Position numbers and translations under genes: made by a program
Origin: Chthonobacter albigriseus
Lineage (GTDB): Bacteria > Pseudomonadota > Alphaproteobacteria > Rhizobiales > Pleomorphomonadaceae
Assembly: GCF_013839445.1 (NCBI RefSeq)
Contig: NZ_JACDIT010000007.1
Coordinates: 124,001-188,000, forward strand
Direction of reading: 5' to 3'
Length of the DNA stretch: 64,000 nucleotides
The notes under the pieces: generated by a model
Databases searched by the model: none
What the model was told of the DNA's origin: nothing
The model's input: only the letters and a program-made list of their open reading frames with translations
Shown here: one piece after another, positions 54,126-63,800 of the stretch
Layout: the number at the start of each line of letters is the position of its first letter
Numbering within the stretch: position 1 is the stretch's first letter

Positions 54126-56585
54126 ATGATTTTCGTGCGGTTCTTCGGCTGGCTGTTTGCGATCGGGGCCTTCATGTTCCTGATCGTCGCCGGGGGCGTG
54201 GCGGCCTATCTCGCCTCGATGAACCGCGACCTGCCGGACTATACCCAGCTGAAGAAGTACGAGCCGCCGGTGATGACCCGGCTGCATGCCGCCGACGGCC
54301 AGCTGGTGGCCGAGTATGCGCGCGAGAAGCGCCTGTTCCTGCCGATCCAGTTGATCCCGGAGCGGGTCAAGCACGCGTTCCTTTCCGCCGAGGACAAGGA
54401 CTTCTACAGCCATCCGGGCGTCGACATGGTGTCGATCGCTGCGGCCATGGTGAAGAACGTCGAGCTGGTGTCCGCGGGGCGCCGCCCGGTCGGTGCGTCG
54501 ACGATCACCCAGCAGGTCGCCAAGAACTTCCTCTTGACCAACGAGCAGTCGATCGAGCGCAAGGTGAAGGAGGCGCTGCTGGCGCTCCGCATCGAGCAGG
54601 CCTTCACCAAGGAGCAGATCCTCGAGCTCTACCTCAACGAGATCTATCTCGGCCTCGGCGCCTACGGCATCGCCGCCGCGTCGCTCACCTACTTCGACAA
54701 GTCGGTGGCCGAGCTCGACCTGGCGGAGGTGGCCTATCTCGCCGCGCTGCCGAAGGCGCCGAACAACTACAACCCCTACAAGTTCGCGGACCGTGCCAAG
54801 GAGCGCCGCGACTGGGTTCTCGACCAGATGGTGTCGAACGGCTACGCCAAGCCGGAGGAGGCTGCCGAGGCGAAGCTGAAGCCGATCGAGGTGGTCAACC
54901 GGAACCGCGGCGCGAGCGTCTTCGCGGCCGACTACTTCGTCGAGGACGTCCGGCGGCAATTGCTCGCGATGTACGGCGAGAAGGGCCTCTACGAGGGTGG
55001 CCTCTCGGTGCGCACCACACTCGATCCCAAGGTCCAGGTGATGGCGCGCAAGGCCCTGCAGAAGGGCCTGATGAAATACGACATGGAGCGCGGCTGGCGC
55101 GGTCCTGTCGCCACGATCGACATGTCCGGAGACTGGGGCATCGCGCTCGCCGCCGTTCCCGCACTCTGGGATCTGCCGGAGTGGCGGCTGGCGGTCGTGC
55201 TCTCGGCCGGCGAGAGCGAAGCGGTGATCGGGCTTCAGCCGGCGAAGACGCCGACCGGCAAGGTCGTCGTCGATCGGGAACGTGGCGTGGTCCCCCTGCA
55301 GGAGGTCACCTGGGCGAAGTGGGCCACCGGTCCGCGCAAAGGCGCCAAGGTCTCCGCGGTGTCCGACGTACTCACGCCCGGCGACGTCGTCTACGTGGAG
55401 AAGATCGGCTCCGGCGGCAGCTATCGGCTGCGTCAGGTGCCGGAGATCTCTGGCGCGCTGGTCGCGATGGACCCGACAACCGGCCGCGTGAAGGCGATGG
55501 CCGGCGGCTTCTCCTACGCCCAGAGCGAGTTCAACCGCGCCACGCAGGCGATGCGGCAGCCGGGCTCGTCGTTCAAGCCGTTCGTCTACTCGGCGGCGCT
55601 CGACAACGGCTACACGCCCGCCTCCGTGGTGCTCGACGCACCGATCGAGGTGGACCAGGGCGCCGGCCTCGGCCTCTGGAAGCCGTCGAACTATGGTGGG
55701 GGCTTCGGCGGCCCGTCGACGCTGCGCACCGGCATCGAGCGTTCGCGCAACCTAATGACCGTGCGCCTCGCGCAGGACATGGGCATGCCGCTGGTGGCCG
55801 AGTACGCCAAGCGCTTCGGCGTCTACGACAACATGAAGCCGATGCTCTCCTTCTCGCTCGGCGCCGGCGAGACGACCGTGCTCAGGATGGTCAACGCCTA
55901 CTCGATGATCGCCAACGGCGGCCGCCGGGTGCAGCCGACGCTGATCGACCGCGTCCAGGATCGGTTCGGCCGCACGGTCTACAAGCACGACCAGCGCATC
56001 TGCGAGGGCTGCAACGCGGAAGGCTGGCGCGGCCAGGACGAGCCGCAGTTGATCGACGAGCGCGAGCAGGTGCTCGACCCGATGACGGCCTACCAGATCA
56101 CCTCGATGATGGAGGGCGTCGTCCAGCGCGGCACCGCCACCGTGGTGAAGAGCCTGAACCGGCCGATCGCCGGAAAGACGGGCACCACCAACGACGAGAA
56201 GGACGCCTGGTTCGTCGGCTTCACGCCGGACCTCACCGTCGGCGTCTTTCTCGGCTACGACACGCCCAAGCCGATGGGCCACGGCTCGACCGGCGGCCAG
56301 ATGGCGGCGCCGGTGTTCCGCGACTTCATGCAGGTGGCGATGGCCGGCCAGCCGCCGGTGGAGTTCCGCGTTCCGGACGGCATGTCGCTGATCCCGATCG
56401 ACAAGAAGACGGGCATGCGCTCCTACGGCGGCGACGGCACGATCATCGAGGCCTTCAAGCCGGGCACCGGGCCGGCCGATACCTACGACATCATCGGCTA
56501 CGACGGCGGCTTCTACGAGGGGCCGACCACCGTCAACCCGGAGGCCGACCGCGCCGCCGTGAGCGGTACCGGCGGGCTCTACTGA
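54126..56585 (+). CDS. mrcA: Penicillin-binding protein 1A (bifunctional)
   Basis: The 819-residue inner-membrane enzyme both polymerises and cross-links peptidoglycan. One N-terminal helix (residues 3-30) precedes the GT51 transglycosylase (AEDKDFYSHPGVD with the catalytic Glu; GASTITQQVAKNFLL). An OB-like insert and the transpeptidase follow: SSFKPF with the active serine, SRN in IERSRNLMTV, and KTGTTNDEKDAWFVGF. GGAGAG precedes the ATG at 54126, 203 bases after the amidase. The start 45 codons earlier is not supported. Confidence 0.96.
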   Translation: MIFVRFFGWLFAIGAFMFLIVAGGVAAYLASMNRDLPDYTQLKKYEPPVMTRLHAADGQLVAEYAREKRLFLPIQLIPERVKHAFLSAEDKDFYSHPGVDMVSIAAAMVKNVELVSAGRRPVGASTITQQVAKNFLLTNEQSIERKVKEALLALRIEQAFTKEQILELYLNEIYLGLGAYGIAAASLTYFDKSVAELDLAEVAYLAALPKAPNNYNPYKFADRAKERRDWVLDQMVSNGYAKPEEAAEAKLKPIEVVNRNRGASVFAADYFVEDVRRQLLAMYGEKGLYEGGLSVRTTLDPKVQVMARKALQKGLMKYDMERGWRGPVATIDMSGDWGIALAAVPALWDLPEWRLAVVLSAGESEAVIGLQPAKTPTGKVVVDRERGVVPLQEVTWAKWATGPRKGAKVSAVSDVLTPGDVVYVEKIGSGGSYRLRQVPEISGALVAMDPTTGRVKAMAGGFSYAQSEFNRATQAMRQPGSSFKPFVYSAALDNGYTPASVVLDAPIEVDQGAGLGLWKPSNYGGGFGGPSTLRTGIERSRNLMTVRLAQDMGMPLVAEYAKRFGVYDNMKPMLSFSLGAGETTVLRMVNAYSMIANGGRRVQPTLIDRVQDRFGRTVYKHDQRICEGCNAEGWRGQDEPQLIDEREQVLDPMTAYQITSMMEGVVQRGTATVVKSLNRPIAGKTGTTNDEKDAWFVGFTPDLTVGVFLGYDTPKPMGHGSTGGQMAAPVFRDFMQVAMAGQPPVEFRVPDGMSLIPIDKKTGMRSYGGDGTIIEAFKPGTGPADTYDIIGYDGGFYEGPTTVNPEADRAAVSGTGGLY

Positions 56586-56716
56586 CCGCCGCTGCAGGCG
56601 GTTTACATCCTTGCCGCCCGTCCCTATGTTCCGCCCGCCGCGCTTTTCCGCGCGGCGGACCGTCCGGCGTCGGCGAGCGGGCGGAACCGATCAACCTCCC
56701 TTTCGAAGGATACGTC

Positions 56717-57848
56717 ATGCGTACCGAGATCGAGGCCATCGTCGACGAGATCAAGCAGGGTATGGCCCTGCTGAGGAGGCATCTTTGACTGGGACAAGTC
56801 CCAGCAGAGAATGGCCGAACTGAACGGTTTCGTCGAAGATCCGAGCCTCTGGAACGACCCGGAGCGCGCGCAGAAGATCATGCGCGAGCGCACCGACCTG
56901 GAGAGCCGGATCAACGGCTACCTGCGCCTCGAGCGCGACCTGAAGGACAATGTCGAACTGATCGAACTCGGCGAGATGGAGGACGACCAGACGGTCGTCA
57001 CCGATGCCGAGAATGCGCTGCGCGGCCTCAAGGATGAGGTCACCCGGCAGCAGATCGAATCAATGCTCTCCGGCGAGGCCGACGCGAACGACACCTATCT
57101 GGAAGTGAATGCCGGCGCGGGTGGCACGGAGAGCCAGGACTGGGCCAACATGCTGTTGCGCATGTACACCCGCTGGGCCGAGAAGCGCGGCTACAAGGTG
57201 GAGCTCCTCGAGGAGCACGACGGCGAAGAGGCGGGCATCAAGAGCGCCACCATCGTCGTCAAGGGCCACAACGCCTATGGCTGGCTCAAGACGGAGTCGG
57301 GCGTGCACCGGCTGGTGCGCATCTCGCCCTTCGATTCGAACGCGCGGCGGCACACGTCGTTCTCGTCCGTCTGGGTCTATCCGGTGGTTGACGATCGGAT
57401 CGAGATCGAGATCAACGAGAGCGAGTGCCGCATCGACACCTACCGGGCACAGGGCGCCGGCGGCCAGCACATCAACACCACCGACTCGGCCGTGCGCATC
57501 ACGCATCTGCCGACGGGTATCGCGGTGTCGTGCCAGTCGGAACGGTCGCAGCACAAGAACCGCGCGACTGCCTGGGCGATGCTGCGGGCGCGTCTCTACG
57601 AACTGGAGTTGAAGAAGCGCGAGGAGAAGGCGAACGCCGAGGCGGCTTCCAAGACCGACATTGGCTGGGGCCACCAGATCCGGTCCTACGTCCTGCAGCC
57701 CTACCAGATGGTCAAGGACCTGCGCACCGGCCACGAGACCAGCGACACCGGCGGCGTGCTCAACGGCGACCTCGACCCCTTCATGGAGGCGACGCTGGCC
57801 ATGCGGGCCTTCGGGACCCAACGCGGCGAAGTTCGCGATATCGACTGA
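56717..57848 (+). CDS. prfB: Peptide chain release factor 2, programmed +1 frameshift
   Basis: RF2 terminates translation at UGA and UAA. Translation starts at ATG 56717 (AAGGA upstream), runs 23 codons to CTT 56783-56785 and meets an in-frame TGA at 56786. Skipping T56786 and resuming at GAC 56787 gives a 376-residue protein. The second part holds [15 protein letters not shown] with the SPF stop-recognition motif and [18 protein letters not shown] with the GGQ peptidyl-hydrolysis motif. The frameshift lets low RF2 levels raise RF2 synthesis. A terminator follows at 57861. Confidence 0.97.
56774..56789 (+). promoter_or_regulatory. RF2 +1 frameshift signal
   Basis: AGGAGG (56774-56779) acts as an internal Shine-Dalgarno three bases before CTT-TGA-C (56783-56789), the same geometry as the E. 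coli AGGGGG...CTTTGAC signal. Confidence 0.95.
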
Positions 57849-57860
57849 CCGCAAAGGAAT

Positions 57861-57892
57861 GGCCCGGGACCTCGTCGGTCCCGGGCCCTTTC
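57861..57892 (+). terminator. Terminator after prfB
   Basis: GGCCCGGGACC (57861-57871) pairs with GGTCCCGGGCC (57877-57887), a perfect 11-bp stem, followed by CTTTC. The T-run is short. Confidence 0.75.
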
Positions 57893-57924
57893 AGCCGAAC
57901 AGGTGCGGTGAGTTGTGTCGGCTG

Positions 57925-59217
57925 TCAGTGCAAAAGCTTTTTGATCTGGCGGCCGGCCGTCAGATAGGTCATCGGGTTGACGGCGGTGCCGTTCACGCGG
58001 GTCTCGTAGTGCAAGTGCGGGCCGGTCGAACGGCCGGTCGAACCGACCTCGCCGATGATGGCGCCGCGGGCGACCTTCTGGCCCAGCTCGACCTTGATCT
58101 TGGACAGGTGGGCGTAGCGCGTGGTCAGCCCGTGGCCGTGGTCGATCTCCACCATGTTGCCGTAACCCCCATTCCTGCCCGCCGTGACGACGGTGCCCGG
58201 CGCGGTCGCCGCCACGTCGCGGCCGGTCGGGGCGCGGAAGTCGATGCCGGCGTGAAAGGCGGTCGAGCCCAGAAAGGGATCGGAACGGGAGCCGAAATTC
58301 GAGGTGACCGAGCCGGAGGCGAGCGGCGCCACGACAGGGAGCTTGCCCACGGCCTTGCGGATCACTCCGAGCTTCTCGAAGGCGGCCGACGCGTCGGCCA
58401 TCGCGGAGGCGAGCGCTTCCGGACTGTTCATCGGAATGAACGGTCCGCCGAGCGCCTCGTCCACCCTGTCCGACTTGACCGAGGCGGTCTTGGCGACGTT
58501 CACCGTGACGCCGAGCCGCTCGACGATCGTCGCCACCTGATCGGCGCGGGTTTCGGCGGCATTGGCGATCGCCTGAACGGCAGCGGCCTGCTCGGCGGTC
58601 ATGCGATTGAGATCGCTGGCGAGCGCCTTCAGGTCGGGCTTGCCGTCCGGTCCCACCGGCACGGTCGCCGAGGATTCGCCGAGGGCGGCGAAACGGCGCT
58701 CGATGTCGGCCGCGGTGGTATCGGCGGCATAGCTGTCGGCGGTGCTGCCGGTGATCGACGGATCGGCGGCCGCGCGGTCGTCGGCGGTTGCCGCGTCGTC
58801 CAGGAGACCGCTGGAGCGCGCTTGGTCCAGCAGCGTGGAGACCGCCTTCTGCCGATCGTCGAGATTGCGCTGGGCAGCGAGAAGGCGCTCGACCTTCTCG
58901 TCATAGGCGACCTGATCGAGGAGCTGGCGCGAGGCGATCTTGTCGATCTCGGATCGTAGCGAGGCGATGCGGTCCTCGTAGGCCTGCTGGAGATCGGCCT
59001 TGCGGGTGAACGATGCGTTGATCAGGTCGTCGCGGAAAAGCAGATAGGCGGTCGAGCCGATGTAACCGACCGACAGGGCGATGCCGCAGATGGCGACCAG
59101 CCCGGCGATCCACGGCCGCACCGTGTAGCTGCGCGCGTCGTCTCCCTTGACCACCACGATGCGCCGTGTCGCCTGAGGGCGCGGGCGGTACCGATCTTCG
59201 GCGCGTTCTCTCGCCAT
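57925..59217 (-). CDS. M23-family peptidoglycan endopeptidase with coiled coil
   Basis: The 430-residue inner-membrane protein has one helix (about 40-62), a long charged helical stretch (about 75-260) and a C-terminal LytM/M23 domain. The metal ligands are visible in FHAGIDFRAPTG and GPHLHYETRV, with DHGHGLTTRYAHLS between them. Such proteins cut cross-links or act as activators of amidases. GGAG lies eight bases before the ATG at 59217. It lies in the envelope-gene region with the amidase and PBP1A. Confidence 0.94.
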   Translation of the reverse strand: MARERAEDRYRPRPQATRRIVVVKGDDARSYTVRPWIAGLVAICGIALSVGYIGSTAYLLFRDDLINASFTRKADLQQAYEDRIASLRSEIDKIASRQLLDQVAYDEKVERLLAAQRNLDDRQKAVSTLLDQARSSGLLDDAATADDRAAADPSITGSTADSYAADTTAADIERRFAALGESSATVPVGPDGKPDLKALASDLNRMTAEQAAAVQAIANAAETRADQVATIVERLGVTVNVAKTASVKSDRVDEALGGPFIPMNSPEALASAMADASAAFEKLGVIRKAVGKLPVVAPLASGSVTSNFGSRSDPFLGSTAFHAGIDFRAPTGRDVAATAPGTVVTAGRNGGYGNMVEIDHGHGLTTRYAHLSKIKVELGQKVARGAIIGEVGSTGRSTGPHLHYETRVNGTAVNPMTYLTAGRQIKKLLH

Positions 59218-59313
59218 GGGAGTGTTCTCCAACCAACGCACGCTTCTTCTGAAGTCGTGAGTTGATTAGAAACGGTTAGGGTTAACAAAGATTTATTCGC
59301 ATGCACCGGGGCG

Positions 59314-60174
59314 TTAGCCGGTGAGGCTGGCCAGCGGCTTGTAGAAACCGGGGGTGAGGCCGGCCTCCGATCGGGCGCGATCGTTGAACGGAGGCTTGAG
59401 CGGGCCGCGGAAGTAGGTTCGCACCAGGGCGTGGAAGGCCGGCTCGGGCGCGCGTCGCTCCCGATCGCAGCGGAAGCGGAACCACTTGGCTCCGAAGGCC
59501 ACGTGGCGTTTCTCGTCGCGGTAGATCACGTCGATGATGCCGGCCGTGGCCTCGTCGCCGGCGGCGCGCAGCTTGTCGCTCATCGAGGGCGTCACGTCGA
59601 GGCCGCGGGCCTCCAGGACGAGGGGTATCACCGCCAGGCGCGCCGTCAGGTCGTGACCGGTCGACTCCGCGGCCTGCCATAGGCCGTCGTGTGCGGGCAG
59701 GTCCCCGTAGGCGGCGCCGAGCTCCTTCAGCCGGCGGTCCAGCATGGAAAAGTGCTTGGCCTCCTCCAGCCCGACCTGGACCCAGTCGTCGAAGAAGGAG
59801 CGCGGCATGTCCTCGTCGATGAAGCGGCCGACGAGGTCCCAAGTCAGGTCCACGGCGTTCAGCTCGATGTGCGCCAGCGAATGGACGAGCGCGATCTTGC
59901 CGGCGCCGTCACCGCCGCGCGCGCGGCGGGGCATGTCGCGCGGGGCGAGGAGAACGGGCTTGTCCGGCCGACCGGGTCGCGGCGGCATGGCCGCTGCGGT
60001 GCGGCCGGATCCCCGCGCCAGGCGGCGGGCATACCAGTCGCGCGCGGTGCGGTAGGCGAGGGCGACCTTGTGGCCGAGGTCGGCCGTCGAAACGATCTGC
60101 CGCGACCGCTCGTAGAGGGTATCGCCGAGCACGATGTCGGGCAGTTCGGTGGGGGACGACGGGACCTCGACCAT
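59314..60174 (-). CDS. DUF455 ferritin-like protein
   Basis: The 286-residue protein has a ferritin-like helical bundle with probable di-metal ligands in HSLAHIELNAVDLTWD, GLEEAKHFSMLDRRL and YRDEKRHVAFGAKWF. It belongs to the DUF455 family, related to tRNA-hydroxylating or other di-iron oxygenases but not characterised here. It lies seven bases downstream of bcp on the same strand, so the two form an operon that may link iron use and peroxide defence. Confidence 0.9.
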   Translation of the reverse strand: MVEVPSSPTELPDIVLGDTLYERSRQIVSTADLGHKVALAYRTARDWYARRLARGSGRTAAAMPPRPGRPDKPVLLAPRDMPRRARGGDGAGKIALVHSLAHIELNAVDLTWDLVGRFIDEDMPRSFFDDWVQVGLEEAKHFSMLDRRLKELGAAYGDLPAHDGLWQAAESTGHDLTARLAVIPLVLEARGLDVTPSMSDKLRAAGDEATAGIIDVIYRDEKRHVAFGAKWFRFRCDRERRAPEPAFHALVRTYFRGPLKPPFNDRARSEAGLTPGFYKPLASLTG

Positions 60175-60181
60175 CGCGGCC

Positions 60182-60652
60182 TCAGAGCGCCTTGGCGGCG
60201 GCGAGCACTTCCTCGGCGTGGCCGGGAACCTTCACCTTGCGCCAGACTTTGGCAACCTTGCCGTCGCGACCGATCAGGAAGGTGGAGCGATCGACACCCA
60301 TGTAGGCCTTGCCATACATCGACTTCTCGACCCAGACGCCATAGGCTTCGATGACCTTGCGGTCCTCGTCGGCGCCCAGCGTGATGGCGAGCTCGTACTT
60401 GCCGCGGAATTTCTCGTGGCTTTTGGCGCTGTCGGGCGAGATGCCGATCACGGTCGCGCCGATGGCGTCGAACTGGTCCTTCAGGCAGGAGAAGCCGATC
60501 GCCTCCTTGGTGCATCCGGAGGTGTCGTCCTTGGGATAGAAGTAGACAACGACCGGCTTGCCCTTGAGGGCGGAGAGGGAAACGGAACCCGCACCGTCGG
60601 TCGGGAGCGTGAAGTCGGGGGCCGGGCTGCCTTCGGTCACGGCATCGGTCAT
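60182..60652 (-). CDS. bcp: Thioredoxin-dependent peroxiredoxin Bcp
   Basis: The 156-residue peroxiredoxin of the BCP/PrxQ class reduces hydroperoxides. The peroxidatic cysteine is in YPKDDTSGCTKEAIGFSC, with the resolving cysteine five residues later. FLIGRDGKVAKVWRKVKVPGHA completes the family pattern. The ATG at 60652 gives the usual N-terminus; a longer frame to 60703 is not supported. Confidence 0.95.
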   Translation of the reverse strand: MTDAVTEGSPAPDFTLPTDGAGSVSLSALKGKPVVVYFYPKDDTSGCTKEAIGFSCLKDQFDAIGATVIGISPDSAKSHEKFRGKYELAITLGADEDRKVIEAYGVWVEKSMYGKAYMGVDRSTFLIGRDGKVAKVWRKVKVPGHAEEVLAAAKAL

Positions 60653-60841
60653 CGCGGTGGTCCTTCGCAATCGGTTGGCTGGAAGTCCGGGTTGTTCTGG
60701 CACCCGGCGGGACCGTTACGCAAGCCGGGGGCGGGTGGATCTTTGGGGGTTGCCGGTGCTTGCCACCGGAAAAACCGCATCCTGCGTTGACGCGGGGCGA
60801 AGCGGTGTGCGAACCCGACGAACGGGAGGAAGGTACCTGAT

Positions 60842-63800
60842 TTGAACAGCGGACCGGATCCGGAGAACGGCTACGAGGGCGCGCATCATCCCACGCCGCG
60901 AGGGCGCGGCAGGCGGTGGCCGCTCGCGGTCGCCGGTCTGGTCCTGCTTCTCGGTCTCGCCATCGGCGCGCTGTTCGTTCGCCTGCTCTCGGGTCCCCTC
61001 TACACCGACCTTGGAACCCAGCGGATCGCGACGGCGCTCGCCGCCGCGTTCGGCCCGGAGGCGCAGGCGACGGTCGGCGTCGTAGGCATGCGGATCGCAG
61101 CCGACTTCAAGCCGGAGATCCACCTGCGGGATATCTCCGTCAACGTGCCCGGCCGCGCCTCGGCCTCGATCGACACGCTGGCCGTGACCACCAGCTGGGC
61201 CACCCTGCTCGGCCGGGATACGGCGCTGAAGCGGGTGATCGTCGACCACGTGTTCCTGGAGACGGTGGAGAACGACGCGCCGATCCCGGCGATTCCCGAT
61301 CTGATCGCCACCATCGACCGCGGCCTCGGCCGCACCGGACTCGATTATCTCGACGTCGACGCCATCACGATCACCCGGCGGAGCGGCGAGACGGCACGAC
61401 GCACCGTCCTGGAGAAGGCCGCGGTGACCGCGGAACGGGCCGGCGAGCGGGTCGAGGCGGTTCTCGTGGGGGAGGGGCTGACCGGGCCGTGGTCGGTCCA
61501 GGCGAGCGTCGGACCGGGCGAGGGGAGCAGCGCGCGGCTCGTCGACCTGCAGGCCAACGGCTTCGACATCGCCGATCTCGGCGCCCTGGCGGGCGAGACC
61601 ACCCCGCTGGCCTACGGTCCGGCGACATTCACGGGGCGGATCGGCCTGACGGAGGGCGGCGCCATGGTGGAGGGCGACGGACAGCTGACCGTCGGGCCGG
61701 TGGAAGAGGGCGGCGAACAGGCGGGCGTGCTGCTCGGCCGCAGCCGGCTGGAGGTCCGCTGGCGGCCGGAAGACCGGACCCTGGTGATCGATCCGTCGCC
61801 GGTGGTGGTTCCGGGCGGCCACGGCATCCTGACGGGAACGGTCGGGCTTCCCGGCGGCACGGGTACCAGCTGGCCGTTCAAGCTCAAGCTGATCGCCCAT
61901 ACCGGCAATACGCCGACGGCCTCCGGTGACCTGTCCGGCCGCTACGACCCGGGCGCCGGCGAACTGGTGGTCGACCAGTTCACCGCCAGCGGTCCCGGCG
62001 CCAGCTTCGCTGCGGCGATGAGGTTCAACCATGGGCGCGGGCATGTGGCCGGCGCCCTGTCGGGCGTGTTCCCGACTTTGTCCGTGGACGCCTTGAAGAC
62101 GCTGTGGCCGGGGGCGATCTCGCCGCAGGCGCGGTCGTGGGTCACCCGGCACGTGAGCGCCGGCCTGATCAAGGACGCTACCGTCGACCTGTCCGTGGCT
62201 GACGACGCAGTCGGCGGGCCGGGCACGGCGGCGGCGCTGAACTTCCGCTTCGAGAGCCTTGCCTTCAGTCCGCTCGACGACGGCCCTCCCATCATCAACG
62301 CTTTCGGCACCGGAACGCTGGTCGGCAATCGACTGGAGATTACGCTCGACCGCGGTCTGGTCGACCTCGGTCAAGGCCGCACGCTCGAGGCGGCCCGCGG
62401 CAGGTTCATCATCGCCGACATCGGGCCGGATCCGACGATCGGCGAGGTCGAGCTGTCACTGGCGGGCCCGGCGGAGAACGCCGTGGCACTCTGGGAGCGG
62501 CTCCCGCTTTCAGACGACGTCGATTTGCCGGCGGCGTCGGATGCGGTATCCGGTTCAGCCGAGGCGGATATCCGCCTCAGGCTGCCCCTGATCAAGGACA
62601 TTCCTGCCTCGCAGGTCACTTTCGGCGGCGAGGTCCGGTTCGCCGATCTTGCCATCGCCGAACCGATGGACGGGCGCACCATCCGGGACGGGGAAATCAC
62701 GATCGCACTGCAGGGCGGTATGGCGGCGATCACCGGGACTGCGTCCGTGGACGGCGTCAAGGCGGAGATCGACATCGCCCGGCCTTTGAAGGGGAACGCC
62801 GGCGGGTCGTCGGCGGTGCGGCTGGTGCTCGGCGACGACGACCGCGCCAAGCTCGGGCTCGATGCATCGGGGCTCCTGTCGGGGCCGGTGACGGTGACCG
62901 TCGAGGACCAGAAGGGGACGGACGGCGAAACGCTCCAGCAGGTCACCGCCGACCTCACGAAGGCGAGCATCAGCGTGCCGGCCATCGGCTTTGCGAAGGC
63001 GAAGGGCAAGCCGGGCAAGGCGACCTTCACGCTTCGCAAGACCGGCAGCCGGACGACGGTGGAGGCCATCGTCCTGGAGGGTGGCGGCGCCCGACTGGAG
63101 GGCAGCCTCGCGCTGGACGGAAACGGTGCGCTGGTTTCGGCGGCTTTTCCGCGCGTGCGCCTGTCGCAGAGCGACCGGATCGCGGTCAAGGTCACGCGGG
63201 CGGACAAGGGCTACAAGGTCGCGATCACCGGAGACCGCTTCGACGCGCGCACCTTCATCCGCCAGCAGTGGAAGAAGGGCGACGAAGGGGCCGAGATCGG
63301 TGCGCCGCTGGAACTCGACATCGAGGTCGGCTCGGTGACCGGGTGGGGCGAGGAGGCGCTTGCCGGCGTAAACATCGCGGCACGGGTGGTGGACGGGCGG
63401 ACGCGAGCGCTGTCGTTCACCGCGCAGACCGCCGGCGGCGGGTCGGCGTCGGCCACCGTCACGCCGGCAGGCGGCCAGCGCCGCGTGGAGATCGAGGCCG
63501 GCGAGGTGGGGCGTTTGATGCGCTTCCTCGACCTCTACCCTCGGATCTACGGCGGGCGCGCCCGGGTCACCGGCGTGATCGAGCCGTCCGGCCTGTTCAC
63601 GGCCACCGTGGACGGCAGCCGCTGGCGGATCGTGGAAGAGCCGGCGCTGGCGCGGCTGTCGAAGGCCGTCACGGACGGACCGGCGGCCGGTACGACGACC
63701 GCCGACATCAAGCGGCTCATCTTCCAGATCCGCTTCGCCCTCGGCGTGCTGCAGATCGAGGACGGTATCGTGAGGGCCGACACGGCCGGCCTGTCGATCC

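Noticed and set aside
54068-56788. 906-residue plus-strand frame overlapping PBP1A
   Set aside because: Arg/Ala/Gly-rich translation without motifs. The overlapping frame carries all PBP1A signatures.
59255-59290. CtrA-like motif (TTAGGGTTAAC) upstream of the M23 gene, and GTTAACC before the amidase
   Set aside because: Only half-sites or wrong spacing relative to TTAA-N7-TTAA.
60653-60841. Possible tRNA or small RNA between bcp and the AsmA-like gene
   Set aside because: A hairpin with A-run exists (CCGGTGCTTGCCACCGG followed by AAAAA), but there is no cloverleaf and no promoter was evident.
60716-62374. 552-residue minus-strand frame and 60916-61929 plus-strand frame
   Set aside because: Both are shadows of the AsmA-like gene, which is open in the frame of 60842 to the window end.
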